From NCBI GenBank assembly GCA_020638035.1, contig JACKJI010000006.1, positions 2,501-66,500 on the forward strand: a stretch of DNA of 64,000 bases, given 5' to 3'. The notes under the pieces were generated by a model. It saw nothing but the letters and a program-made list of their open reading frames with translations, was not told the origin of the DNA and searched no databases. Source of the DNA: Hyphomicrobiaceae bacterium. Its GTDB lineage: Bacteria; Pseudomonadota; Alphaproteobacteria; Rhizobiales; Hyphomicrobiaceae. Of the stretch, positions 55,392 to 63,466 are shown in pieces (position 1 is the first letter of the stretch; each line of letters opens with the position of its first letter). A program made the position numbers and the translations under genes.

Positions 55392-56674
55392 TCCTCGTCG
55401 GTAGCCAACGAGGCGGCGCAACCCAGCTTGCCGCCCACCTCCAGAACATTCTGGACAATGACCATGTGTCCGTCGAGCAAATCAGGGGCTTCATGGCCGA
55501 TGATCTGAAGGGGGCATTCAATGAGACTCAGGCGGTCAGCAAGGGAACGCGCTGCAAGCAATTCCTTTTCAGCCTGAGCCTGAACCCGCCCAAAGACGCC
55601 AATGCGTCCATCGATCAGTTCATGGACGCGATTGAGCGCGCGGAAGATCGCCTCGGCCTGGTTGGTCAGCCCCGCGCGGTAGTCTTTCACGAAAAAGAAG
55701 GTCGCAGGCACGCCCATGCGGTGTGGAGCAGGATCGATGTTGCCACGATGAAGGCAATCAACCTGCCGCACTTCAAGAACAAGCTCAAAGGACTATCCAA
55801 GGAGCTGTTCTTGGAGCATGGCTGGGAACTCCCGCGCGGGCATCGCGAGAATGGCTGGAAGAACCCGCTCAACTTCAGCCTCGAAGAATGGCAGCAAGCC
55901 AAGCGGCTTGATCTCGATCCGCGCGAGGTCAAGCAAGTATTGCGCGATGCGTGGGATCGTTCAGACAATCAGAAGAGCTTTGCTGCCGCGCTCGAAGAGC
56001 ACGGCTACTACCTCGCACGGGGCGACCGGCGAGGCTTTGTCGCCGTCGATTATCGGGGCGAAGTTTATTCGCTGTCGCGCTGGACAGGTGTGAAGACCAA
56101 AGAGCTGCGCACCAAGCTGGGCGAGCCTGACAAGCTGGACTCGGTCGATCAGACGAAGGCCAGAATTAATAGCCGCCTATCGGACCGCCTTCGCGACCAT
56201 CTCAAAACCTTGCGCGGGCAACAACGCGAGAAGTTCCAACCGCTTATCAATGCACGCAAGGAGCTGGTCGCAGACCAGCGTATGGAGCGCGCCAAGCTGA
56301 AACGCGGTCAGACAAGACGCTGGAAGCAAGAGACGAGGACACGATCCGAGCGCCTGAACAAAGGACTGCGTGGCGTCTGGGAACTTCTGACCGGCAAGGC
56401 ACGGGCGATAAGGCGCAAGAACGATCTTGAAGCGTATCAGGCGTATCGCCGGGATCGATCACAGCGCGAAGACTTGTTCCAAGCGCAGATGAAAGACCGC
56501 AAGAGCCTGCAAGCGAGGTTCGACGCTTTACGCGAACACCAGATGCAAGAGCGAAAAATACTGGCGCGCAAAATGGCGGAAGTCTTGCGCCTGACACGCC
56601 CGGACCATCGACAGCATGAACTGAACCGAAACCAATCGCGCCAGCATGGCCGCGGCTTCGATATGGAGATGTAA
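55388..56674 (+). CDS. Relaxase/mobilisation nuclease
   Basis: 428-aa relaxase of the VirD2/MobP type. The metal-binding histidine motif is GRRHAHAVWSRID near residue 108 (H-x-H), following VVFHEKEG. The catalytic Tyr is not certain from sequence. The C-terminal 170 residues are a long basic, coiled-coil-like region (MERAKLKRGQTRRWKQETR). It nicks DNA at oriT to start transfer. It starts at the mobC overlap and ends 2 bases before the coupling-protein TTG. Confidence 0.85.
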   Translation: MILVGSQRGGATQLAAHLQNILDNDHVSVEQIRGFMADDLKGAFNETQAVSKGTRCKQFLFSLSLNPPKDANASIDQFMDAIERAEDRLGLVGQPRAVVFHEKEGRRHAHAVWSRIDVATMKAINLPHFKNKLKGLSKELFLEHGWELPRGHRENGWKNPLNFSLEEWQQAKRLDLDPREVKQVLRDAWDRSDNQKSFAAALEEHGYYLARGDRRGFVAVDYRGEVYSLSRWTGVKTKELRTKLGEPDKLDSVDQTKARINSRLSDRLRDHLKTLRGQQREKFQPLINARKELVADQRMERAKLKRGQTRRWKQETRTRSERLNKGLRGVWELLTGKARAIRRKNDLEAYQAYRRDRSQREDLFQAQMKDRKSLQARFDALREHQMQERKILARKMAEVLRLTRPDHRQHELNRNQSRQHGRGFDMEM

Positions 56675-56676
56675 TC

Positions 56677-58740
56677 TTGGAAAAAGGACTTCAAACAGCT
56701 CCGAACAATGGCGAAATTAGTGAATCGAGATTGCGCTATCGAATTCCCGCCGATGTCCCGCTTGGCACAGCGGCTTGGTATCAATTTGGACGCTTCGAAC
56801 GACCGATTTGCAAGAAGGGAGACTTGTTCTTGGGCCGTCTGCCGACGGGTGAGTCTGTCGGGTTTCGTGATGACCGGCATGTCCTGATCACCGCAGGCAC
56901 GCGGTCAGGTAAAGGTGCATCCTTCCTCATTCCCAATATCTGTCTATGGCCGGGTTCGATCTTTTGCATCGATCCAAAAGGTGAAAACGCCATGGTCACC
57001 GCCCGCAGACGCGCTGGAGGCAACAAATACTGCAAAGGCAAAGGCCAGCGCGTTCATATCCTTGATCCGTTCAAAAAGGTGAGCACGCGCTTAGACGAAT
57101 TCCGCGATCTCAAAGCGGCCTTTAACCCGCTTGATTTGCTTCTGGCCAACTCCGATGAGGCTGTCGATATCGCAGCGCAAATTGCTGAAAGCCTCATCAT
57201 CAAAGAGTCGAGCAACGACCCCTTCTGGGAAGATGCGGCGCGTTCGCTTCTGCAAGCGCTTATCCTGCATGTTGCTAGTTGGAAATGTTACAAGGCGTCT
57301 GAGCGCAATCTCGCCACCATCTGGCGATTGCTACGGCGGGGCGTGGAAATTGACGTGCATAATGAGCTTTTAGAATTGAACGGTCTGCCAAGTCCGAATG
57401 GTTTCGCAATACTGTTCGATCAGATGCGTCAAAACCGCTCTTTTGATGGTGTTGTTGCGGATGAAGGGGTGCGCCTTAGCGCAATGGCGGAGGCCTCACC
57501 GAAGGCCTTCAACGGTATGGTGCAAGTTGCCTGCACCAATACGAACTTCATGAATAGCCAGCAAATTCGTGAGTGTCTGTCGCGTTCGACGTTCAGCTTA
57601 AGCGATCTCAAGACCGATCCGGAGGGCGTAAGCGTCTATCTGTGTTTGCCACAGCGTTACATGGAATCCCATAACCGCTGGCTGCGCATGATGGTGACGC
57701 TCATGATCTTTGAGATGGAGAAAAACGAGCATCAGCCCCGCTCAGGCCATCCCGTTCTGACAATCTTAGATGAATTCCCGTCGCTGAACCGCATGAAGGT
57801 GATTGAGAACGCCGTCGCTCAGATCGCTGGCTACGGTGTCAAGCTGGTAATGGCCACACAAACACTGCCTCAGCTCAAGGAGCTGTATAAGGATAACTGG
57901 GAGACTTTGATCGCCAATGCTGGGGTAAAGCTCTTCTTTGGCAATGATGATCACTTCACGCGCGAATATGTCGCCAAGCTGATCGGTGAACGCGAAGTCG
58001 TACGCTACAGCCGTACTTATTCAGAGACAGCGGGAAAGTCCACCAGCCGGACGGATGGTGGATCGCTTGGGATCAGCGTCAGCGACGTCTTTAGCAGCTC
58101 GCATGGGTTCTCGTATGGAAGTGGTGGCAATTCGAATGTCAGCAATTCTTACGGGCAAAATAGCTCCAGCGGCATGTCATCGAGCAGTAACTGGTCGGAC
58201 ACGTCCGGAGAAAGCAGCTCTGTCATGTATGGAATTAGCGAGAGCGTTCAAAAACGCTATCTTATCAATCCGGATGAGATCGGCCGCTTCTTTGGTTGTC
58301 CATTCTATCGCCGGGCGCTCGCTCTTATCGCAGGCGAACAACCACTATGTCTCAGCCGGGTGTCGTATTTCAAAGATGATGCATTTGCCGGTTGGTTTGA
58401 CTGGCATCCTGATCATCCTCTGCCGCGCACCATTCCACAGGTGGAGCATGATCGTAAGATCGCACAAGAAGAGCGCCAGCGTGAGTTAGTAAGGAAACGC
58501 CGAGAAGAAGAGGTACAAGAGGCAAAAAGACTGCGAGAAGAAGCCAAACAAAAAAAGAAAAAGGAGCGGGAGTACCAAGAGGAGTTGAGACGTTCAGAAG
58601 AAAAACAGTTGCGCGATTTGGAGCGGAAGCAACGAGAAAAAGAGCGGAAAGAATGGGAAGAGAAATGGCCCGTCATCCGAACCCAATTAGTGGGTTGGAC
58701 AGTCATTGTTGGATTTTTCATTCTGCGATGGCTGGGCTAG
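56677..58740 (+). CDS. TraG/VirD4-type coupling ATPase
   Basis: 687-aa type IV coupling protein that brings the relaxase-DNA complex to a secretion channel. It starts at a TTG (MEKGLQTAPNNGE), with GGAGAT upstream. Walker A is GTRSGKGASFL near residue 75; Walker B is LTILDEFPSL near 360; the QLKELYKDNWETLIANAG arginine-finger region follows. Unusual are a Ser/Gly/Asn-rich insert at about residues 443-520 (SSSHGFSYGSGGNSNVSNSY), a long Lys/Glu/Arg coiled coil (about 590-660) and a C-terminal hydrophobic segment (GWTVIVGFFILRWLG). No N-terminal membrane segments are seen, unlike VirD4. Confidence 0.9.
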   Translation: MEKGLQTAPNNGEISESRLRYRIPADVPLGTAAWYQFGRFERPICKKGDLFLGRLPTGESVGFRDDRHVLITAGTRSGKGASFLIPNICLWPGSIFCIDPKGENAMVTARRRAGGNKYCKGKGQRVHILDPFKKVSTRLDEFRDLKAAFNPLDLLLANSDEAVDIAAQIAESLIIKESSNDPFWEDAARSLLQALILHVASWKCYKASERNLATIWRLLRRGVEIDVHNELLELNGLPSPNGFAILFDQMRQNRSFDGVVADEGVRLSAMAEASPKAFNGMVQVACTNTNFMNSQQIRECLSRSTFSLSDLKTDPEGVSVYLCLPQRYMESHNRWLRMMVTLMIFEMEKNEHQPRSGHPVLTILDEFPSLNRMKVIENAVAQIAGYGVKLVMATQTLPQLKELYKDNWETLIANAGVKLFFGNDDHFTREYVAKLIGEREVVRYSRTYSETAGKSTSRTDGGSLGISVSDVFSSSHGFSYGSGGNSNVSNSYGQNSSSGMSSSSNWSDTSGESSSVMYGISESVQKRYLINPDEIGRFFGCPFYRRALALIAGEQPLCLSRVSYFKDDAFAGWFDWHPDHPLPRTIPQVEHDRKIAQEERQRELVRKRREEEVQEAKRLREEAKQKKKKEREYQEELRRSEEKQLRDLERKQREKERKEWEEKWPVIRTQLVGWTVIVGFFILRWLG

Positions 58741-58776
58741 CATTCGCCCAAACCATCCCCTCGGAGCCGCCGTCGC

Positions 58777-58800
58777 TCGCTCGCCAATTCTGGCGAGCGA
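58777..58800. terminator. Hairpin after the coupling gene
   Basis: TCGCTCGCCA and TGGCGAGCGA form a perfect 10-bp stem with loop ATTC, 36 bases after the stop. No T-run follows, so termination is uncertain. Confidence 0.4.
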
Positions 58801-58904
58801 TGGCGGTGTAGAGGGATGGCCATCCCCTTGGTGGGCTCGGAGCGAGCTTTATATTGCCGTATACGTACTATTGTTGCTAAGGTGCAGTCCAACTAGGAGG
58901 ATTT

Positions 58905-59459
58905 TTGCATCGGAGATTTTCTGAACACGCAGCGCCAGCAACTTATTATTTGAAAGACGACGGCACGCCGGTACTCAACATACCGCTACCGACAGATCAA
59001 CCGAAGACGCAGGAGCTATTGCGGTATTTATCGTTCTACGCGCCCGCGCGTGAAACGAAGGACGGCCAAGCGCTGACATTGATCGGCAAGCGTGGGATCA
59101 CATTACGTGACGCTGTTTGGGTACATCCAATACCGTTTGAAGAGTTCGACGCTTTCGTCGAGACGTGGCGCGCAAGGGCGTTAGCCCAATTCTCGGAAAC
59201 GACAACGCTTCCCGAATCAGCCGATGCCATCGTAGAGCAATTCCCCGTGCTCTTGGACAGAGCCCCACACAACACCCGCCCTGTTAAGAACGCAGATGGC
59301 ACTACGCCATTGCCAGAAAATTTTCCGTCGCCTCAAGAAAAAGTACCGACATTCGATTTCCCGGTGACGGCGTGCGAGGTGTTGTCCATGGAGATCGACC
59401 TTGAATTGGGGACGAAGACTCCGCGTCCAGGGATCGTTGTTCGCCGTTTGCGCCGATAG
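58905..59459 (+). CDS. Hypothetical protein
   Basis: 184-aa protein starting at a TTG preceded by the strong ribosome binding site AGGAGG (58895-58900). It has no signal peptide or membrane segment; it is mixed alpha/beta, with acidic and proline-rich stretches near the C-terminus. No family is recognised. It lies after the mobilisation genes on the same strand, so it may be part of that module. Confidence 0.6.
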   Translation: MHRRFSEHAAPATYYLKDDGTPVLNIPLPTDQPKTQELLRYLSFYAPARETKDGQALTLIGKRGITLRDAVWVHPIPFEEFDAFVETWRARALAQFSETTTLPESADAIVEQFPVLLDRAPHNTRPVKNADGTTPLPENFPSPQEKVPTFDFPVTACEVLSMEIDLELGTKTPRPGIVVRRLRR

Positions 59460-59562
59460 TGTCATCGATCACGTGCATGCCTGAATCTCGTGAAAGACTT
59501 CTGCGTGACGGCTGAAACCATGAGCACGATTGGGGGGCAGCGTGAGCAAGACGACAACTGCA

Positions 59563-60018
59563 ATGAAAATTGATCGCCGAGCGTTCGGCACATTGATCGC
59601 AGGAACGGCAGCTGTGTCAGCGTTGCCGGGCATCTGTTCGGCCCATCCAGCACCGCAACTGAGCGCGAGAATAACGGAGAGCCAAGTGACAATCGCTAAG
59701 GCAGTACACCGCTTGCGGGCAGTGTCCGCATCGGTTGCCGAGATTGAGCCTTTGGTTGAGATAGGCAAGCGTAATCGGGGTCGATTCTTAGTCGAATCCT
59801 GGCGGCGGCGCGACGAACAACGTGAAGCGCGGCGCGCACTTCACATCACGATCTTGAGTGGCTTATGCGCCGAGCCAGAATCCTCAGCCGATTGCGATGC
59901 GCAACTCAAGATGTTGGATTGTCTTGACGAGATCGAGCCAGGCTTTTCGAAGCACGAAAGCGCCGATGGGTTTCGGCAGAGGATTGAGAACAATCGGCTT
60001 AAGCTTGCGAGCGTCTAA
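59563..60018 (+). CDS. Hypothetical Tat-exported protein
   Basis: 151-aa protein from the ATG at 59563 (MKIDRRAFGTLIAGTAAVSAL), a twin-arginine signal with RRAFG and an AHA-type cleavage site near residue 28. The mature part is helical and Arg/Glu-rich, with three Cys near the C-terminus (LCAEPESSADCD, MLDCLDE). A GTG seven codons upstream is an alternative start. No family is recognised; its short length is unusual for a folded Tat substrate. Confidence 0.55.
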   Translation: MKIDRRAFGTLIAGTAAVSALPGICSAHPAPQLSARITESQVTIAKAVHRLRAVSASVAEIEPLVEIGKRNRGRFLVESWRRRDEQREARRALHITILSGLCAEPESSADCDAQLKMLDCLDEIEPGFSKHESADGFRQRIENNRLKLASV

Positions 60019-60024
60019 GCGACG

Positions 60025-60186
60025 ATGGGCGAGCCGAAGACATTCGCCGAACCCTCAATTAATCGCTACATCCGCGAGAAGAAGGGGCTGAGTGATCGTG
60101 CATACTTCTTCTTCCAGATGCCGCCGGATAATTCAGAAACGATGCTGAAAAACTTGGATACGCTCAGCTTCATTGACCGTGATTAG
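60025..60186 (+). CDS. Small hypothetical protein
   Basis: 53 codons reading MGEPKTFAEPSINRYIREKK and AYFFFQMPPDNSETMLKNLD. It starts 6 bases after the previous stop, which suggests an operon. No family is recognised, and no other support is available. Confidence 0.4.
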   Translation: MGEPKTFAEPSINRYIREKKGLSDRAYFFFQMPPDNSETMLKNLDTLSFIDRD

Positions 60187-60436
60187 CAGCCTTTTCGCGC
60201 GAGGGATGGAAGCCGAATGGCCGAGACCATTCCTTCAACGGGCTTGGTTCACGACAGCCCGGTCGGCGCTAGCCGACGCGCCCGCCCCGTTCTGTTGCAA
60301 CAAAGCCTCTCTAAAAGTTTGGGTATGTGCTTCAGTCGTTTTGCGCTTTGCTAATTCCTGAAAATTGACGCTGTGAACTATCTGCTCTCGCAGGCGAGGA
60401 CAGATCGCTCAAGAGATGCGAAGAATACCGATTGGA

Positions 60437-60802
60437 TCACTGCATGCGCTCGAAAGTCCAACCACGATCTGACTTATAGATTCGCCCTTTCATGAGCGGA
60501 CTGAGATTGAGAGGGCCATCGCCGGTTCCGTTACCGATCTGAAAACTGCAGATATAGCCTTCCGCACTCTTAAGTTGCTCGCAGCCGGCCTTCTCGATAA
60601 CTGCTGTCTTGAGGAAATTGTCGACAAAGGTTGCCGCATTTTTGGAATGGCCGCTCTGCCGCCGCATGTTTTCCATCTGCATGCGCAGGAGGGGATAGTT
60701 CTGGATGGCCTCCCGGATATTGCTTTCGCTTGGCTCACCGGAACATGCCGACAAGCTGATAGCGATGATTGCTGGCACAATGCCACGTATGAATGAATGC
60801 AT
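60437..60802 (-). CDS. Predicted lipoprotein
   Basis: 121-aa protein with a lipoprotein signal ending in the lipobox LSAC (MHSFIRGIVPAIIAISLSAC), so it is anchored by lipid at Cys20. The mature part is helical at first (REAIQNYPLLRMQMENMRRQ), then has beta strands, with two further Cys. It begins 26 bases after the stop of the upstream secreted-protein gene and is probably in the same operon. That would put it under the same inversion switch at 61.7 kb. No family is recognised. Confidence 0.7.
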   Translation of the reverse strand: MHSFIRGIVPAIIAISLSACSGEPSESNIREAIQNYPLLRMQMENMRRQSGHSKNAATFVDNFLKTAVIEKAGCEQLKSAEGYICSFQIGNGTGDGPLNLSPLMKGRIYKSDRGWTFERMQ

Positions 60803-60828
60803 CGAAGTCTACCCCGTCTGATTGATGA

Positions 60829-61713
60829 CTAAAGCTTTGGTGTGCCTGTGCCTTGAACAACTGCTGCGTCCTTGGCTTTTTGGTTCAATAGCGTGGTGAT
60901 CTCGCTATCGCGTTGAACGGAAAATGACATGCGTTCGCCGTCAGCGAAGCCGAAGGATGCGTCGGCTACGGCTTTGGGATTGGTTAGGTTGTTCGAGTGC
61001 ACAAACCTCAACTGAATAAACAGGTAGGCGGAGCAGCGCTCCTTGCTAGAATCGTTCTGTTTGACGTGATGCCAAGCGTTCGCAAGAATCACGTTGGGGT
61101 CCAGGTACCGGGCATGGCCGTCCGCTGCCGTCTGGAGCGGGTGACAGATTGATTGATCCTTTTGCCCTGGCGCGATCCGGCCGTCGATGAAGCGGTAGCG
61201 CAAATACAGTTCCTGGTTGCGCTGCTCGATCAGTGACGGTTCACCGTACTTGTCGCGGATGGCCTGCACATAGGCATCGGTTCCGGGTTCAGCGCCCGCC
61301 TTGTAATAGATGTCTCTGTTGATGCTGAAGACCTGGTTACCACTGGCATTGCTGGTCAGGGTCAGTAGGACAGTTGTTTGGCCGTCGTCATCGTCGAAGC
61401 CAAGGCGTGCCGCTGCAAGGAAGTTCTGTTTGGCGTAGGGCAACCGTCCCGTCCAACGTTGGACTTGCGCATTGTGCGTGCCCGCCAGTTCCGTGAGTTT
61501 GGCAAGAGCTTCTTGCTGGGTCATACCGGTATGAAAGCCCGCAAGGTCAATCGGCAGGCCGCCGGGAAGTCCGGCGGCGAGCTTGAGTGATTGGCTCGGC
61601 ACATCAAAGGATGGCTCCTCGGCCAATGCGCTTTGCAGTGATTGAAACAATATGGAAAGACAAATACAGGCAAGCTGTTGCCGGGTTACGATCGAAAGGG
61701 GACCCTTTTGCAC
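60829..61713 (-). CDS. Secreted protein whose start lies at the inversion site
   Basis: 294-aa protein with a signal peptide (VTRQQLACICLSILFQSLQS, cleavage after ALA). The mature part has LAGFHTGMTQQEALAKLTELA and YVQAIRDKYGEPSLIEQRNQ, resembling small periplasmic proteins of unknown role. In the present orientation it starts at GTG 61713, just inside the segment, with AAGGGG crowded directly against the start codon. If the 61703-61816 segment were inverted, the same codons (CAA AAG GGT CCC CTT) would follow an ATG with a good ribosome binding site and a promoter, in frame. It is probably followed by the lipoprotein in one operon. Confidence 0.75.
   Translation of the reverse strand: MQKGPLSIVTRQQLACICLSILFQSLQSALAEEPSFDVPSQSLKLAAGLPGGLPIDLAGFHTGMTQQEALAKLTELAGTHNAQVQRWTGRLPYAKQNFLAAARLGFDDDDGQTTVLLTLTSNASGNQVFSINRDIYYKAGAEPGTDAYVQAIRDKYGEPSLIEQRNQELYLRYRFIDGRIAPGQKDQSICHPLQTAADGHARYLDPNVILANAWHHVKQNDSSKERCSAYLFIQLRFVHSNNLTNPKAVADASFGFADGERMSFSVQRDSEITTLLNQKAKDAAVVQGTGTPKL
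61692..61711. other. Left recombination site (core GA)
   Basis: TCGAAAGGG-GA-CCCTTTTGC: two arms around an asymmetric dinucleotide at 61701-61702. It is inverted relative to the right site, where the core reads TC. The right arm is identical to that of the other site; the left arm has mismatches in its outer bases. This is the geometry of serine-invertase crossover sites. Confidence 0.75.
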
Positions 61714-61816
61714 CCCTTGTCATAGTACGTCGTATGGACCATAAATCGCCACAAACAGGTGGCCAGTACCGGCCCATCTCTCCTCAACGTCAAGGAATCC
61801 GCGCCATGCAAAAGGG
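61703..61816. other. Putative 114-bp invertible segment
   Basis: The DNA between the two inverted sites. It holds a promoter-like sequence, a ribosome binding site (AAGGA, 61792-61796) and an ATG at 61806, all pointing right in this orientation. At its left end only a GTG is available for the minus-strand gene. A serine recombinase gene lies 100 bases to the right. Confidence 0.75.
61717..61745 (+). promoter_or_regulatory. Promoter inside the invertible segment
   Basis: TTGTCA (61717-61722, 5 of 6 to consensus), a 17-base spacer, then CATAAA (61740-61745, 4 of 6 to TATAAT). In this orientation it reads right, toward the 16-codon ORF and the recombinase; inverted, it would read left into the secreted-protein gene. 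Confidence 0.55.
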
Positions 61817-61856
61817 TCCCCTTTTGCAACGGTGGATTGATTGTGCGTGGAGATGA
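61806..61856 (+). CDS. 16-codon dead-end reading frame
   Basis: ATG with AAGGA 9 bases upstream, reading MQKGPLLQRWIDCAWR then TGA. Its first six codons (MQKGPL) equal those of the secreted-protein gene on the other side, because both sites encode them. It is probably the truncated product of the switch in its OFF state, possibly leading into recombinase expression. Confidence 0.5.
   Translation: MQKGPLLQRWIDCAWR
61808..61827. other. Right recombination site (core TC)
   Basis: GCAAAAGGG-TC-CCCTTTTGC: perfect 9-bp arms around the asymmetric core at 61817-61818, in inverted orientation to the site at 61692-61711. Confidence 0.8.
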
Positions 61857-61924
61857 GCAAGTGGCTGATCGGGCGTGCATTTTCTGCAATTGTCGCCGAT
61901 CAGTGACAGCTCATAGTCAATTTC

Positions 61925-62485
61925 ATGAAGGTTGGATATGTCCGGGTTTCGGATCACGAACAGACATTGAATTTGCAGGTTGATGCTCTGACGCTTGCCG
62001 GTTGTGACGCGATCTACGGTGATCATGGCGTTTCGGGCTGCACGGTCCGGCGCAAGGGGCTTGATGAGGTGCTGACCGCGCTGCAATCAGGCGATACACT
62101 TGTCGTCTGGAAACTGGACCGGCTGGGACGGTCAACCGTTCACCTGCTGCTGTTGCTCGATGAACTGCGCAAACGTGGCATTGCGTTCGTTGCCGTAACG
62201 CAAGGTATCGACACGACCACGGCCATCGGCCGTATGGTCTATGGGCAATTGGCCTTGTTTGCTGAATTTGAACGCGAACAAATCTGCGAACGCACGCGCG
62301 CCGGAATGGCCGCCGCAAAGCGTCGTGGCGTGCATGTCGGCAGACCGAGGAAGCTAACGCGGGCACAGGTTACGGAAGCGAGCCGACGCATTCGGGCCGA
62401 AGAAATTTCCGTCGCTCATGTCGCTTACGACTACGACGTATCGCCAAGTACCCTACGGCGCGAGTTGGCCAAGGCGGCCGGGTAA
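61925..62485 (+). CDS. Serine recombinase, DNA invertase (Pin/Hin) type
   Basis: 186-aa small serine recombinase. The catalytic Ser is in VGYVRVSDHEQT (Ser9 region); LVVWKLDRLGRS carries the active-site Arg cluster; the E helix GRMVYGQLALFAEFEREQI is typical. A C-terminal helix-turn-helix ends the protein (SVAHVAYDYDVSPSTLRREL). It resembles invertases and Tn3-type resolvases alike; the two inverted sites 100-230 bases upstream favour invertase. No clear ribosome binding site precedes the ATG. Confidence 0.92.
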   Translation: MKVGYVRVSDHEQTLNLQVDALTLAGCDAIYGDHGVSGCTVRRKGLDEVLTALQSGDTLVVWKLDRLGRSTVHLLLLLDELRKRGIAFVAVTQGIDTTTAIGRMVYGQLALFAEFEREQICERTRAGMAAAKRRGVHVGRPRKLTRAQVTEASRRIRAEEISVAHVAYDYDVSPSTLRRELAKAAG

Positions 62486-62517
62486 CGTATCCTGCGGAAA
62501 GTGCGTAACCAAAGTTG

Positions 62518-62838
62518 TCAGTTTGTCTGTGTCGCGGCCGCGCGGGTGTCAATTTCCATGGATAGCTGATTCAGAATGCTTGAGAGGTTATTGGACCAAG
62601 TCTCGTATTGTGGCGAGACCTGTTCTTGGCTGGCATTTGCCAGGAACAGAAGCGCATCGCCTGCCTCACGGGCCAAAGCGAAGATTGAATCATCCTTGGA
62701 GAGGCGGTTTGACGCTGCCCACCGCTCAATCGCATCCTGAGATAGGGCAAAGAGGTCTTCGGCTGGCCATCTGACTTGGTTTATCGTCTTCAGGATTGCG
62801 CGCTGTGCGCTCATCCGGTCCTTGAAGTGGTCATGCAT
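62518..62838 (-). CDS. Small helical protein downstream of nucleotidyltransferase
   Basis: 106-aa predicted helical, acidic protein (MHDHFKDRMSAQRAILKTIN, ERWAASNRLSKDDSIFALAR). Its start overlaps the end of the nucleotidyltransferase gene by 8 bases, so it is probably cotranslated. No family is recognised; it might be a partner or antidote of the upstream protein. Confidence 0.6.
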   Translation of the reverse strand: MHDHFKDRMSAQRAILKTINQVRWPAEDLFALSQDAIERWAASNRLSKDDSIFALAREAGDALLFLANASQEQVSPQYETWSNNLSSILNQLSMEIDTRAAATQTN

Positions 62839-63466
62839 AGTTTGCTTCCCTCATTAATTGATCCATCCATGCCTCTGCTAACGGCAGTTGAGTGATGGCG
62901 TTTGTTATGCTGTCGGCATCAATGGCGTCACCGTAGCCGCGCGTGCAAAGGAGCCTTGCGCGTTCCAATACCCGGTAAGCACCAGCCTCCAAGGGCAGAT
63001 TATCTCCCATTAGACGCCGCGCAGAGTGTCGTGTGAAATCATGTGTGCCAGCGCCAAGGAGATAGCACGTGCTGAAGTTGCGCAGGCCAAGGAAGGCCGC
63101 TGATAGGTCAAAGATGATACTTGCCTGATCCTGCTGGCAAGAGGATTGGGCATCTTTATAAATCTGACGAAATCGCTGGCAATCGGCGGCAGCGCTGCGA
63201 TAGGCAGCCGGAGGCCCCAGTGCAGCCAGAAAATCGATATTGTCACTGCAAAATATAGGGCGAGATTCAAGATGGAGATGCCAAGCGAACGGGTTGCCTT
63301 CCTGCCATATGCGTTCAATCTTCTTGTGAGAATAAATCGAAAACATTGACCGTGAAAGCTCGTTCGTGCCGCCCGTCACAATGGCGAGCAGATCGACGTC
63401 AGAGCCTTCTGCAACTTCGCCGCGACATAGTGAGCCAAAAGCGTAAATGTGGCGCAGACTTGTCAT
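62831..63466 (-). CDS. Nucleotidyltransferase-fold protein with helical C-terminus
   Basis: 211-aa protein with a DNA-polymerase-beta-type nucleotidyltransferase core: FGSLCRGEVAEGSDVDLLAIV gives the GS motif and the paired Asp (SDVD) that bind metal and NTP. Residues 100-211 are helical, resembling a HEPN-like or KNTase C-terminal domain, though no clear R-x4-6-H nuclease motif is seen. The ATG at 63466 overlaps the stop of the membrane-protein gene (ATGA). Such proteins may AMPylate a partner or modify a drug or RNA; the context suggests a defence or toxin-antitoxin type operon. Confidence 0.75.
   Translation of the reverse strand: MTSLRHIYAFGSLCRGEVAEGSDVDLLAIVTGGTNELSRSMFSIYSHKKIERIWQEGNPFAWHLHLESRPIFCSDNIDFLAALGPPAAYRSAAADCQRFRQIYKDAQSSCQQDQASIIFDLSAAFLGLRNFSTCYLLGAGTHDFTRHSARRLMGDNLPLEAGAYRVLERARLLCTRGYGDAIDADSITNAITQLPLAEAWMDQLMREANYA

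Noticed and set aside
61692..61827. Interpretation as a Tn3-type res site for cointegrate resolution
   Set aside because: res has three sub-sites in direct arrangement; here two sites are inverted with opposite cores, and the frame logic across the inversion favours an invertase switch.
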